NCBI RefSeq assembly: GCF_000372725.1
Contig: NW_005197273.1
Span: 400,395 to 464,394, forward strand
Length of the DNA: 64,000 nucleotides
DNA from: Emiliania huxleyi CCMP1516
Taxonomy: Eukaryota; Haptophyta; Isochrysidales; Noelaerhabdaceae
Direction: 5' to 3'
This document shows, piece by piece, positions 39,396 through 53,271 of this stretch (positions are counted from its first letter, which is position 1; the number at the start of each line of letters is the position of its first letter). Under the pieces are notes generated by a model. The model did not search any database, was not told the origin of the DNA, and saw only the letters and a list, made by a program, of their open reading frames with translations. Position numbers and translations under genes: made by a program.

Positions 39396-41281
39396 ATGGA
39401 GGAGGCCGCGAGACGCGTGCGCTGCTGCATCATGTTCTTCCTGCTCGCCCTCGCGGGCGCCCACGCCGCAGCAAAGGGGCAATTTCCCGAGTGGCGCTTT
39501 CAGGGACGTGATGTGGTGGTGAAGATCCCGAGTTTCCACGAGCCTCAATCGGCCGCGTGCGAAGCCGCTGCCGCTGCTGCCGCCGCCAAGAACTCCTCTC
39601 CCGCACCGGTCCTCATCATCGACGATGGTGGTTTTGCACGTCCGATTCTGTCGGCAATCATTTGCCACTATACTTCACCCTTCGAGCCTTGGCCTTGCTG
39701 CATGGCATCGGATTCCAAATGCGGCCGACGTGTGGCCCTATCATCCGGGACACGCCCAACCACATCATCGGTTGGATGGTTGCCTCAAAGTGCTTCATTC
39801 TCCGAACTGCCGCCCGAGGTCCCTGCCATGTGTAACACTCAAGTGTGTCAAGTCTCAAGACGTGGGAGGCGATTCCGATGGCAGCACTGCACCGCGGCGT
39901 CCGCAGAAGAAAACGACCGGATCACGGCGTCTGACCTCGGCGCGCACACCCGGCATGATGTCGCTGGTGCTTGGGGTGCTCGCCGCGCCACATACACACC
40001 GCTTTGACAGCGCTCAGCAGCCGCACCCAGAGCAGCAAACCTGGTCAAGGATTCCGGGCCAGCTCCCAGTTGCTCCGACCGACAGCGAGATTTACACGTC
40101 GAGCGCCTTTGAGCGAGCGTGGACGGGTGGCGCGGTCGCCAAAGAGGTCGCCGGCCGTAGAGTTTCAATTGGGGTCCGATCTTGGACTTAGGACTTAAGC
40201 TTGCTTACTGCGACTAGGCCGGCGGCCCTGGGCTGTGCAAGCTGGCGTGGTCGCAGCGAGCTAACGCAGCGGAGTGGGCGGCGTGGGTCGCGAACGCAAC
40301 ACACCCACGCGGACAAAGCGTGGAGCGACCTCCGCCCAACATCGCTCGTCACCTCTCCAGGTTCAGGCGCCGACGCTCCGGGCTAATCGAACCGTTGACC
40401 GGTATGGCCAGACACCCGCTTGCGTTTCAAAGTGTGTGCCAGAGCTCGTTGCCACTCTCAAGGGCCGAGACGGCGGAGCTTCAGTCGTTGGGTGGAGGGC
40501 TCGTGCATCCGGCTCCACCCAACAAGGCATTGTTCAACATCGACTACATCCTGGTCGAGAACCAGTGCGACAAGGCTGACAAGGCCGGCAAGCCAAAGCG
40601 GGGCCGAAACAAGTTCTTCGATCTCGGGTGCACGACATACGGCGACTGGGACGGCGATCCGAGCCGACCTCTGGAGGCATCGGGGAGCGGCCCGTCCATC
40701 CCGCTCTTCTTCTCCTGGTATCGCGAGAACTGCGTGGAGTTCGACGACATATACGCATGGGAGGGGGCTTATCACCGTCCGGCGGCCTGGTGGCGTCACG
40801 TCCCGCCGTTCCTCCGGCCAAGGCGCGCCCTCGCTGCCCTCTTCCCGGCAACACTTCCTGCCTCCGAATCGAAACCTCACAACATCCTCTCACACCCTCA
40901 CCTGCGCGTGTGCCCAGGATCCGATTCTACAACCACTACATCGAAGAGGCCGACTTGAACACGAGCCAGTTTGGGCCGGCCGGTGCAGCGCCGGACACTA
41001 GCTTCCTAAAGGTCTTGCCGCACGCAGCGACCAAGGAAGATTTTGTGTCGGTCAAGCTCGACATCGACGGAGGCCCTGAGCTGGAGATCGCCTACGGCAT
41101 CGCCAGTCGCCCAGAGCTGGCCGAGCTTGTGGACGAGCTCTTCTTTGAATATCACTTTCAATTCGACGGGAATACTTTTGGCTGGAAAGCGGAGTCAGTC
41201 GCGCACGCGGCTGTTGACGAGGCGATCAAGCTCATGCATCACCTCCGGTCGCTTGGAATCAGGAGCCACTTCTGGATCTAG
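39396..41281 (+). CDS. FkbM-like methyltransferase family protein, multi-exon
   Basis: The 5' part starts at ATG 39396 with a signal or anchor segment (CCIMFFLLALAGAHAAAKGQ) and WRFQGRDVVVKIPSFHEP. A middle exon, about 40395-40822, reads NKALFNIDYILVENQCD, FFDLGCTTYGDWDG, LFFSWYRENCVEFDDIYAWE. Intron 40823-40917 has a GC donor and keeps phase. The last exon, 40918-41281, reads RIRFYNHYIEEAD, EDFVSVKLDIDGGPELEIAY, ELVDELFFEYHFQFDGN and a stop after LRSLGIRSHFWI. The FFDLG and VKLDIDGGPEL motifs correspond to the SAM-binding and acidic strands of FkbM-like methyltransferases, a large family in marine algae. Joins between 39600 and 40395 are not resolved. Confidence 0.7.
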
Positions 41282-41938
41282 GAAGGGGGGGGGGGGGGGC
41301 ACGCGGGCTGCGCGCGCGCGCACACACACACACACCGCTCACCCACGCCCGTCCTCTCTGTGAGAATTCGGGTCTCGCCTCGATCTTGCTGAGAGACTCG
41401 ACGAGTGGGTTAAGGAGGTTAAGGAGGTTTGTTGACCCCGGCACAATCAACAATCATTAATAGAAATAGAAGGAACCTGCAAATGTCGCATGATCATCAC
41501 GCATTTTTGCACCCACATGGTTGGCCGTTATTTGCCGCCGTTTGGCGTCGCGAGATCCGAGCCGCAGCCGAGCGCTATTCCTATTCGGTAAATTCGGTTG
41601 CACACACAAGGCTCAAGGGGGTGTTGGCAAGCAGCGGCTCAAAGACACGCACACACACATTCATTTGGGGCCTGGAGCCCATGGCCCATGGTTACTGCGC
41701 TCCGTCCCGTTTGTCGGTTGGGCGCGGGGGGGACACGGACAGGCTGCAACAGGCGGCATCTTCGCATCGGTTTCGAAGGCTCTTTGCCTCTGAGGCAGCG
41801 TTCGAGTCTACAGTCACTGCCCAAACAATATGGCCACCACGTCCGGGGGGCAGCCGCCTTGTTCACGCGCGCGCGAGACGTGCAGACAGGGGGTAGCCTC
41901 GAGGGGTAGCCAGGTGAGAGCGAATGCATGGCGCGGTT
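41282..41938. other. No gene recognised
   Basis: A G run at 41283-41300 and a short (CA)n at 41320-41336 are the only clear features. Confidence 0.4.
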
Positions 41939-41951
41939 CACGCCTCGTAGA

Positions 41952-41952
<1 letters not shown>

Positions 41953-42035
<83 letters not shown>
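41953..42035. repeat. (GA)n microsatellite
   Basis: About 40 uninterrupted AG dinucleotides. Confidence 0.98.
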
Positions 42036-42037
<2 letters not shown>

Positions 42038-42084
42038 GCATATAACAAAAGAGAGCGAGTACTTTGGACGAGTAGGCGGTGCGG

Positions 42085-42315
42085 TCAACGCTGCCGCGGC
42101 CGCGCGCGAGCCGACTTTGCGCGAGCCGCCGCGCAGCTTGAGAACGGCGGTGGGCGAGAAGCCGCCGCCGAACACGTCTCGTGGAGCAGCAGGTTGAAGT
42201 TGTTGCGCTTGACAAAGATCGCGTCGTGGTAGAAACCGCGATGCGCCTTGACGTAGCCGTGGCCGTTCTTGTGGGAGAAGGGTTGGCCGGGCTGCCCGCG
42301 CGCCTTGCTGCCCAT
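42085..42315 (-). CDS. Unassigned exon-like ORF
   Basis: Minus-strand reading QPFSHKNGHGYVKAHRGFYH then DAIFVKRNNFNLLLHETC has protein-like composition and a His-rich motif, unlike the Ala/Arg-rich shadow frames nearby. It lies between a (GA)n tract and repeat E. No family recognised; probably an isolated exon or gene remnant. Confidence 0.35.
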   Translation of the reverse strand: MGSKARGQPGQPFSHKNGHGYVKAHRGFYHDAIFVKRNNFNLLLHETCSAAASRPPPFSSCAAARAKSARARPRQR

Positions 42316-42600
42316 GTTTAGGCGGCGGGCTGGCAGCAGCTTGTGGGGGAAGCAAGTTGTGTTTGTTGTTGCTTCTGCGGCAGAGAGAGATTTTTAAGAA
42401 CCAACATGCCACGAGAATTCTAGCACGGGCCTCTGGCGGCAGAGGGGTTGTATCGGCGAGTTGGCGGTGCCAAGGCGAGAGAGCAGGGCAGCGAGGGACT
42501 ACTCCTCTTGGTCCCCTGCTTAATCCGAGCTTATCTCACGGCCATCGCAGAGCAGATTGTGATGTGAATGGGCTTGCCTGCGACGGGGGCGCGCGGTCTA

Positions 42601-42715
42601 GTGCACGGAGCTAAGTGCCTCGCCGTCCTCGCAGGAGTCGCTTAGTTAGGCGGCTCCCGTGGTGCGCCAGTCCCGTGCCTAGTGTTGTGCGAGGGAGTTT
42701 TGTTGTACAATTCTT
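42601..42715 (+). repeat. Dispersed repeat family E copy
   Basis: GTGCACGGAGCTAAGTGCCT to GGGAGTTTTGTTGTACAATT, the direct counterpart of the reversed copy at 7799-7942. Confidence 0.88.
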
Positions 42716-42734
42716 TTCTTTGCGGTGTCCCATT

Positions 42735-43065
42735 CCCAGGGTGGGAGGATTGGGTGAGGGAGGGACGGGTGCTCCTCTTTGAGGGGGACCTAGAGGCGGT
42801 GCGGCGCGGCCCGGCCCGCGGCGCTGGCGGGGGGGGCGGGGGGTCCCACAGCAAGCGCCGACTGGAGGCGCGGCGGGGGCGACGGGGGGGGGGGAGGGGG
42901 GAGGGAGAGAGATTTTTATTAACAAGAGAGAGTGGGAGGACGAGGGGGATGGTCTTTTCGGCGAGCACCACGGTGCTCGCGGATTCGACCATCCGCCTGA
43001 CTACCATTCCGACGACGCCTTCTGTGAGGAGGACGGCATCTGTGAGGGCGACGGCTTCTAAGCCG
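42735..43065 (+). repeat. Repeat family L, copy 2 (ORF fragment with hairpin)
   Basis: Parallels 32796-33069 in reverse. The perfect palindrome GCGAGCACCACGGTGCTCGC sits at about 42961-42980, with GGGGATGGTCTTTT just before and GACGACG.CTTCT shortly after in both copies. Confidence 0.7.
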
Positions 43066-43067
43066 TC

Positions 43068-43158
43068 GCCTTTGCAGTGCCAGTCCCGTACCCGGTGTCG
43101 TTATAAAATGAACTCGGGACCCGGTGTCGTGCGAGGGAGTTTCGTTGTAAAATCTAAA
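43068..43158 (+). repeat. Family E 3' end with AAATAAAT tail
   Basis: CCAGTCCCGTACCCGGTGTC occurs, then GTGCGAGGGAGTTTCGTTGT followed by (AAAT)n. The first 40 bp also match 52030-52060. Confidence 0.75.
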
Positions 43159-43785
43159 TAAATAAATAAATACAACGGACACGCCAAACGAGGGGTGGGA
43201 GAAGGACAGGGTCCCCACCTGCACAAGCAGGATCTTGTAGGACGATCAGGGACACAGGGGAACGGGAGCGGGGAGCGCATCGCGACACGGAGGGGGGCTG
43301 GGCAGGGGGTTCACCCTCACGACAGGAATCCCATCTCTCGTATAGTAAAATCTTTTCTCGAGGGAGCCGATTGTAAAATTCTTTTCTCCCTCAAAACACT
43401 CGTGAGACGCCTTCTCGGGCCTTGCGCGTCTCTCTCACAACGCGGTCGGCTACCTCAACCTGCGCCTGCCTTGCGTCCATGGCGGAGACGAGCAGCAGCC
43501 CGACGGCCTCCACCAAGGGCCAAATCTTCCTCCATTCCGCCAGGGCTCGGGCTCGTTTTCTCGGACGGAGCACTGCCGACGTCAAGGCGAGAGCGCAAGC
43601 GCACGAGAGGCGTGGTTAGGGGTCCGATCTTGGAATAAGGTTGCGTACTGCTAGGCGATCAAGCGCACCCGTCAGGGCATCGCAAAGGGGCTCGAGGCGC
43701 CCTCGCCGCGTACCCGTCGCCTCAGCCACACCACCTCCGCCCCACCGCCGCCCTTCGCCGTCGTGAGAGTTCACGAAGAGTCGAT
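43159..43785. other. No confident gene
   Basis: A plus-strand stretch at 43422-43619 has an ATG-free protein-like frame (SSPTASTKGQIFLHSARAR) that might be a 5' exon of the membrane protein downstream. TTGTAAAATTCTTTTCTCCC at 43373 is a family E end. Confidence 0.35.
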
Positions 43786-43797
43786 CACTCCTCCCAG

Positions 43798-44431
43798 GTG
43801 CAAGGCATCATCTCTGCTCTCATGCTCTCCGTCGCCGGAAGTGGGTTCTTCGCGGAGCCGGACCTGAACGGGGGTTTCTGCAAGACGGTGGCGACTATCA
43901 GTTTCTGCTTCTCCCTCTTCTCCTTCATCTCGGCGGCAATCATGTCGGGCGCCTTTCTGATTCCAATCCTCGATGATGAGCTGCACCCGCGGGATACGGT
44001 GCATGCCTTCGGCCGCCTCTTCATCCTGCCGCAGGTCTACTTCTGCAGCGGTTACGTTAGCTTGGTCGTCGGGGCGACGGCTTACTTCCTTGCGATGAGC
44101 ATCGGCACGATGCACACCGGAGGCTCTCAGACTTTGTCGAGCGCCGCGCGGATGCTGCGCCCGTAAGCAATACCACATATAGACCACGTCTGTAGGCTGC
44201 TTGGCCGTGTGCGTCGCCCTCTTCATGTTACCGACCTTCTTCGTCCTCTTCAACATCCCCAGCATCTCCAGGCCGCATCACCCGATCGCACGCGAGGGCG
44301 AGTTCAAGACCCTCGGCGAGCTGGAACGTGCCTCGTCACAATCGCCACGATCCTCGCTCGACCAAGCAAGCTACAGCTCTAGCAAGTCCCTGCTGAACGG
44401 CTGGAGGTCGGCCACCGTTACGACCCTCTGA
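43798..44431 (+). CDS. Multi-pass membrane protein (partial)
   Basis: An acceptor CTCCCAG precedes GTGCAAGGC at 43798. The exon encodes four hydrophobic segments: IISALMLSVAGSGFFA, ISFCFSLFSFISAAIMSGAF, VYFCSGYVSLVVGATAYFLA and, after an apparent 37-bp intron (44159-44195, GC donor), CLAVCVALFMLPTFFVLFNI. A Ser-rich cytoplasmic tail follows, with stop at 44429. A segment ILDDELHPRDTVHAFGR sits between segments 2 and 3. No family recognised. The intron is very short, so its borders are tentative; without it the frame stops at LRP. A 5' exon upstream is required. Confidence 0.6.
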
Positions 44432-45080
44432 CTCGCGTATCTCCGTCCATTTGTACGCGCTCCGCATCACGACACACCATGGTGGAGATGTGGAGGGGGG
44501 ATGCGGCCGCTGATGGTGATGCGGCCCGCTGCTGGATGTTTTTCACTAGACGACCCCAGTTTTTGTTTCCGCATGTGAGGGGTTCGTGTGTGCATGCTGC
44601 GTTTTGTTCGGTGTTTGATTGTGTTTCATTTTGCGCTGGTGTCCTGGTGTCCCGTGTCCGGCGGGGGGGGGGGGGGCACGTGCGGAGCTGCGCCTGCGGG
44701 CGTTGTTTTGTGTGCAAATTTCGATAGCGTGGGTAACAGCGACTCTGACCCAACACTAATCTCCGTGTTCGCGCATGTCAGAGCCTCGTGCAGCCCTCAG
44801 ACATCGTCCGCGTCTCGCGCTTGGGTCCGTCTGCCCCCCGCCGCTCCCGGACGTCCGCGCCTGCGTCTCCCTCACGCCTCAGACATGCGTGCTGTGCCTT
44901 CCTCCCTAGCGCCCGCCCCCAGCCAAGCCCTGCCTCACAGCTGCTCGGACAGCTGCAGCTCGGCTGGGGTTGGCTGGTTGCGCAGCTCCTCATTCTCGTA
45001 GCCCAAAGCGTCGAGCTTTTTTTGGCGGGCAAGCTGTGAAGGTAGTCTCCCATCCCCAGGGCCTCCAGGGCTCGCACCTC
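44432..45080. other. No gene recognised
   Basis: G run at 44665-44677. Short frames only. Confidence 0.4.
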
Positions 45081-45082
45081 AA

Positions 45083-45143
45083 CCTCTCACAGACCAGCGC
45101 ACAGCGCCATAGGACGTATTCTCTTCTATATCAAGGCTGTGGA
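45083..45143 (-). repeat. Dispersed repeat family F, reversed copy
   Basis: AACCTCTCACAGACCAGCGC then ACAGCGCCATAGGACGTATT is the reverse complement of 9150-9203. Confidence 0.75.
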
Positions 45144-45289
45144 GCGCCGACGTATTTTCTTGAGCTTAGCCTTCGATGTTATGAAACAAACGCAAGGCGG
45201 ACATGGCATATCGCTCTCGGGCCCACAGACATCCCGCACACCCGCCGCCCCCGCGCGCGCCCCACCCCGGCCGGGAGAAAGGGGAGTGA

Positions 45290-45425
45290 CAGTTTGGGAC
45301 GGCGACAGCCCGAGTATGTTGAGTCCTGGCTCAACAACGCAGGTTTCAAGAGGGGGTGGTCCGGCTCACAAGTCCGGCTCACGCGCCTCGAGCTGACCAT
45401 CTACCGCACTGAGCACTTCCGCCCC
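45290..45425 (+). CDS. Unassigned exon-like ORF
   Basis: The plus strand reads EYVESWLNNAGFKRGWSGSQ then LTRLELTIYRTEHFRPL, followed by ATCTCGGG-type repeats (45470-45590) like those in introns elsewhere. It looks like one exon of a gene whose other parts I cannot find. Confidence 0.35.
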
Positions 45426-45717
45426 CTCGCTCCCAACCCACCCACCTCGCCTCGGGCCGCGCCGCGCAATCTCGGGCGATCTCGCGCGATCTCGGGCGAT
45501 CTCGGAGCTCCACGCCACGCCTCTCCACCCCACCCCACCTCACCCACCGCCGCGCCGCGCTATCTCGGGCGATCTCGGAGCGTCGCTCGCGCGGCGTCAC
45601 ACCTGCTCAAAAAGGAAGGAGGTTGGAGGCAGGAGGTCACGCCCCATCCAGAGCGCCGTCGTCGCCGGGTTTTTGGCCCCCGGGTCGTCGCCCGACGGTT
45701 GCTGCGCGGGGCAGCAG

Positions 45718-45752
45718 ACCAATTTTCTTCTCAATAACAAGGCTGTGAAACG
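45718..45752 (-). repeat. Family F fragment
   Basis: TTTTCTTCTCAATAACAAGG then CTGTGAA, the reverse of the start of the copy at 9119. Confidence 0.7.
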
Positions 45753-45831
45753 ACCGGAACGTAACAAACGCGCGTTGGATTGCCTGCGCGCGCGAGGGCG
45801 CTACGAGCCACAGAGGCGAGCGCGGCGCGCA

Positions 45832-47282
45832 ATGGAGCGACGAGACAGCGGCGACTTTTCGGACGAGGACGGGTCGGGAACGTTCAACGAGCGGCGGGCT
45901 GTGGACGACGACGACTTTGACGACTTTGACGGCGACCATGTGGGTCACGGCGGCGATGGCGTCATTCAGAACCAGCCGTTTGATGAGGCGCGCCGGCATA
46001 GGAGCGCCATTCCTTCAAGCGCATGAGCTCATGTCTCTCTTTTGTGCTTCAAGGCGGTCGATCTCTCCGACAACGGGTCGGAGCACCCATCGCCTGTGGC
46101 TGGCGCGGGAGCAGCGCGGCCTCGAGCGAGTGGCAGCGGCAGCTGTGCGCCCACCTCTGCAATGATGCAGTCCTCGGGAACCATCTCCAACCGCCCGCAC
46201 GACGAGGAGTACGACGTGGAGTCGGAAGCGAGCGTCGACGACCCCGAATCGGCACGCCGACGATGCCGCATTGAGCACGCGATGGAGCCACACGTCGCCT
46301 CACGCAAGCACGGGAGAGTGGCTCTGCGGCCCGCCGTCAGGAGTGGTGTCCCCGCGTCGAGTAGGTGCGCGACGACAGGCCTCCGTCATGGGCGGCGCAG
46401 CAGCAGCGAGCGGAGGCACCGCGGTATGAGCGGCGACCCGAGGCACCCACCCTCGCGACGGTGGAGCAGCCAGAGATTGGCGAGATGGCCTCCTCGCCGG
46501 GGGGCGGGTTGAGCTCGGCCGTGCACCGAGACTTTGCCGCGGGCACGTCGGCTGCGGAGCACGCGGGTATGTTTGAGGAGGGCATGTACGACCCGGCAGA
46601 GTACGCCGACCTCGACGTCTCCCAGGAGATAGCGGAAATGTTCGGGTACATTACGAGGTACAAGCCGCACCAGATCGAGCTCGAGACAAAGATGCGCCCC
46701 TTCATCACCGACTACATCCCCGCAGTGGGCGAGATCGACCCCTTCGTCAAGGTCCCTCGGCCTGACAACAAGCCCGACACCCTCGGGCTCACGGTGCTCG
46801 ACGAGCCGGCGCCGACGCAGAGCGACCCGACGGTGCTCACGCTGCAGCTGCGAGCGACGACAAAGTCGTCCGGCGTGCAACCGATGCTGGTGCGCTCGAT
46901 CGAGCACGCCGACAAGAACGCGCGGCAGATCAACTCGTGGGTCGCGAGCATCAACGATTTGCATCGCCACAAGCCCGCGCCCTCGGTCCGCTACTCAAAG
47001 CCGATGCCGGACATCGAGTCGCTCATGCAGATCTGGCCGGCCAAGTTCGAGGAGCTTCTCGAGACGGCGCGGCTGCCGGACGCGGAGCTGTCGCTCGAGC
47101 TCGCCGACTTGGTTCGAGCTATGTGCGCTATCCTCGACATCCCGGTGTACTCCTCGCTGACGGAGTCGCTGCACGTGCTCTTCACGCTCTACTCGGAATT
47201 CAAGGCGAACGTGCACTTCCAGAATCAGCTCGAGGGCTTGCCCGACGACGGGGCGGACGGCGGCGTTTGGGGTCCAATGTGA
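45832..47282 (+). CDS. IFT46: Intraflagellar transport protein 46
   Basis: The protein belongs to IFT-B, the anterograde train that carries cargo into the flagellum; IFT46 is known for outer-dynein-arm transport. Exon 1 (45832-45987) is acidic and ends at QNQPFDE. Intron 45988-46053 (GC-AG, 66 bp) joins to AVDLSDNGSE. The terminal exon holds the conserved core: YDPAEYADLDVSQEIAEMFG, ITRYKPHQIELETKMRPFI, DYIPAVGEIDPFVKVPRPDN, LGLTVLDEP, PMPDIESLMQIWP, AILDIPVYSSL and ESLHVLFTLYSEFK. Between exon 2 (from 46054) and the core (frame entered by about 46450) at least one more intron is needed; its ends are unresolved. Stop at 47280-47282. The gene converges on katanin p60. A flagellated organism is implied. 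Confidence 0.93.
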
Positions 47283-47284
47283 TT

Positions 47285-47671
47285 CGCTACTCAGCACGTT
47301 TGCGCATGTGTTGTCCTCCTTGGTAGTTATTTTAGGAGCTGGTTCAGAAAGGGCACGCGCGTTCTGACTTCTGTGTGTCCAAATTCGTCGTTTTGAGGTG
47401 CGTGCCCCACGTCTGGCCCACGACCCCGTCGTCACGAGCGGACCATGTCGACGTCCTGCCGCGCGCGTCCGTGGCTGCTTTAGTACGTATACATATGATT
47501 ATGAATCATGAAAGAAGCATATCGAGCAATACACACATGCATGCGCCGAAAAATACAGACAGCTACGTCCTGACATGTGACAAGAGTCACACTGGCAGAC
47601 ACACGAAGCCGGGACAGGTAACTAAAGCCCCTCATCCAATGATAAAAACTGAACCGCGCACACTCAGGGTC
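47285..47671. other. Intergenic 3' region between convergent genes
   Basis: About 390 bp, relatively AT-rich at 47485-47650. No polyadenylation signal of AATAAA type is seen. Confidence 0.6.
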
Positions 47672-50408
<2,737 letters not shown>

Positions 50409-50894
50409 CTCTCAACCGAATCCTCGGGTGGCGGCGGGAGCACCAGCGGCGAACAGGCGAGCGCCGAGCGACCCCAGAGCGCGGCCAAGCCGTTGGAGAA
50501 AAGAATTCTAAGCCGTTTGCCCCAATTTTAAGCCTCTCTCACAGCCCACTGGCACGACAAGCGCGGACTCACACACACCGGCTCACCATGGAAAAAAATT
50601 TTGGTTACGAGCTCGCGGCGCGGCGTGTCGGCGCGACGTGCGCTCGTGTCGCCGCGTTCGCTCCGCGAAGGACGATTCGAACCGGAGCCAGTCGGCGCGG
50701 CGGCGGCGCGCGGCGGCAAAAGGCGCGGCGCTTGCTTCCTTGAGATGCTGCTGGTGTTGGCACCTCCTGATATAATGCTAAGCGGGGCGGAGGCACGCGG
50801 GTGGCGGAGGCGGCGGCGGACGACGTCTACTACCTGGCCGTCCCCTGTGGTAGCTTAGCGATCAGGGAGGATCTACCTGTTCGGCCTCGAGGAA

Positions 50895-51140
50895 GCTGCT
50901 GAGGGAGAGAGGGGGGGAGAGAGGAGAGGAGGAGAGGGGAGGAGATGAGAAGAGGAGAGGAGAGGAGAGGAGAGAGGAGGAGAGAGGAGAGAGGAGGGGG
51001 GGGGAGAGGAGAGAAGAGGGGGGAGGCGCAGGGAGGGAGGGAGGGAGAGAGAGGGCGGAGCGAGCAGAGAGAGTCTCAGGGGAGAGAGAGGGAGAGAGTT
51101 GAGAGAGTGGAGAGGGAGGAGAGAGAGAGGGCTAACCTCG
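50895..51140. repeat. Polypurine tract (GGAGA-rich)
   Basis: About 245 bp almost wholly purine on the plus strand, made of GGAGAGGAG and GAGAGAGG units; mirror symmetry is frequent, so triplex DNA is possible. It separates the 5' side of katanin from the second SET copy. Confidence 0.92.
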
Positions 51141-51205
51141 GAATGTAAGCGCACTATGGCTGTGCTGTCTCCTACACAGCCATCTTACCTAAGGATGGCT
51201 GAGCT

Positions 51206-52470
51206 CCATATGACCATGTGATTTCTTGGCCTTCCTTGACTCCCCTCTCTGCAAACAGGACCATCACCTGCGCAGCTGCCTTGCCTAATTGTATCTCCTC
51301 GTAGCGTACGAAGTGCGTCGCCCTCGTGCCTCGTTTCGGCTCATTCGATGCTGCAGGCCAGTCGAATTTTACTCATACAACAAAAAAGACAAAAAGAAAT
51401 GCATACTTAAGCCCGATGTAGCTAATTTTAATTAAGCCGCGCCGCGACGCTGTCAAAGTCGTCCCCGCTCTCGTCGTCACTTCCATCCAGCTGCGTCCCC
51501 CCTGCTGCCGTGTGTCGTGATAGTTCGTCTGGTACTGTCTCTGGTGGCTGCGCCGTTCCTGTCCGGAAGATCTCCCCAGTGTAGATGCTACACACCTCAA
51601 ATTTCTCTAGCCTCCTCGTCGCCAGTAGGCCGAGTTCCCCTTCCGCTATGCTAGAGGGGCCTACCTTCGCCCCTTCCACCGTGCCGCCCGTCGTTAGCAT
51701 GGCCGTCGTTACTTTCGCCGCTGCCTCTGCTGCTTGTCGGCGGAGCGCCTCGCGCCTTCCCTCGTCTCCATGCTCCTGGTCTTGTTCTTTTTGCTTAAGC
51801 AGGAGCCATGGAGGCTCGAATTCCTCAAGGCGGAGGAAGGCGTGGGAGAGGCGGACGCGAACAACCGCCGCCGGCGGGCGGCGAAGGGGCACGCCAAGGA
51901 GGAGCGCGAGGAGCGCGCGGAGCTGGCTCCCTTTGGGGAGGATTACGGCTCGGGAGGGCTAAATCGTGCAGAGATCGACTTGTTCGATGACGACGGCCTC
52001 TGAGGGGGCCGTCTGCTGTGTCCTTTGTAGTGCCAGTCCCGTACCCGGTGTCGTGTGAGAGAGTTGCGTTGTAAAATTCTTTTTGTTACCTGTGTTAGTG
52101 CCAGTGCGAGCCAGTCCCGTGCCCAGTCCTGTGCCCACTGTTGTGCGAGGGAGTTTTGTTGTAAAATTCTTTTTGTTTTCCTGCGCTTCCTGTGGCTGGT
52201 CCGGCGACGTATCTTGCCGTCTGCCTTCGCTTCCTGGCGGGCCGCGTTTCCTTCCCCTCGTCCCGTCTGTTTTCTCCTGCGTGGTCGCCCTCGCGTGCGC
52301 CGCTCGCCGTCTGTTCTCCTCTCTGCTCGCCGTCCTCGTCCCCTCGCTGTCGTCGCTTCCCTCCGGCGCTCGCCGCATCGTCGTTCCTATCACCGCGTTT
52401 CCTGCGCTGGCCTTCGCCTTCGAGGTGAGATGTGTGACGTGAGTCGTGAGGTATACCGCGGCCCGCGCGG
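51206..52470 (-). pseudogene. SET-domain gene, copy 2, interrupted by two insertions
   Basis: The segment matches copy 1 (4991-5606) closely: the 3' flank with CCATATGACCATGTGATTTC, the C-terminal SET part, and the LLATRRLEKFEVCSIYTGEI block. Relative to copy 1 it carries about 70 bp of AT-rich DNA at 51368-51436, which ends the frame just before the FDWPAAS region, and about 380 bp at 51793-52175 that separates the SET part from a Lys/Arg-rich N-terminal region (SAGKQ to about 52470, richer in Asp/Glu/Arg). The AT-rich piece could be an intron (it reads CGGCTTAATT...TATGAG on the minus strand), but its ends do not fit neatly. I call it a probable pseudogene; if both insertions are spliced it could be a working gene. 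Confidence 0.6.
51793..52180 (+). mobile_element. Composite insertion with family E ends
   Basis: The insert in SET copy 2 is bounded by TTCTTTTTG at 51785-51793 and at 52169-52177, a 9-bp direct repeat. Inside are two family E 3' ends (GTTGTAAAATTCTTTTTG at 52071 and 52160) and GCCAGTCCCGTACCCGGTGT. The copy 1 sequence lacks it, so it behaves as an insertion after the duplication. Confidence 0.65.
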
Positions 52471-52844
52471 CCGATCCCCGAGCTTTCAACGCGCGTGGGT
52501 GTATGTCCTGTTGGTGTGGGTTTCTTAATTTTCACCTGCCTGCCCCGATACTGCCCTGCCTGCCCCCGACACCGCGGCTGCCGTACGCACCTCGCAGCGC
52601 GGCGCCGCCCAGACACGGCCGGCCGCGCCCCGCCCCCACCCTGCGCGACCGGGAGCGCGGCAGAGCGCACGAAAGTGTGGTCGTGTGAGACTGAGAGCCT
52701 GCGCGCGCGCGGCGGCCGCGGATGGGGCGGCGGCCAACATCCGTCCGCGGCCAACATCGTCCACTGCGAGCCGCGACCAGCCTCCCACGGTCGCGCCTCT
52801 CGCGCCGCCGCGCGCTGTGGGCACCAGCTGCTACGCGCGCGCCG

Positions 52845-53115
52845 CGCCTGTGGCGCCCTGGGATGCTGCTCGCGTTGCTGGAATAGTTGGAGTTGTTGTC
52901 GTGGTTAATGTCCAGCCTCCCGTATACTCTGCGCGTCGCGTCCGCCCGGCTACGGTGGCACTCCGCGCGCTGCCGCCTACCGTTGGCGCCAGCTGAGTTG
53001 TGCCAGCCGCGCCTGTGGCACCCCTGTCTGCTGTTGGCGATGATGTGGTTGTTGCAGAAGTTGTCGGCGTTGACGTGCAGCTCGTAGGTAGTGCTTCGCG
53101 CCGCATCGACTCTCA
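52845..53115. repeat. Diverged tandem duplication of about 170 bp
   Basis: GCCGCGCCTGTGGC, GTTGTTGTCGTGG and GTTAATGTCCAGC at 52845-52915 are answered by GCCGCGCCTGTGGC, GTTGTTGCAGAAG and GTTGACGTGCAGC at 53008-53083. Both units are open in one frame, without a known domain. Confidence 0.6.
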
Positions 53116-53271
53116 TACACGGTCGCGCGCCGCGATCCCTCGGTCGCTGTCGCTGCGCTCACGGCCGGCGGTGCTGGCCGCCAGCAGCACCACCGCCGCC
53201 GCGAGCATGTTCGCGGCAGTAACCGCCATTTTACGCGCGTTTCACCCTCATGTGACACTCCACCGCGCCAG

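Noticed and set aside
44159-44195. Read-through of the 37-bp segment instead of an intron
   Set aside because: Reading through stops at once after LRP and loses a clear membrane helix; the GC-AG intron keeps frame, though its shortness leaves doubt.
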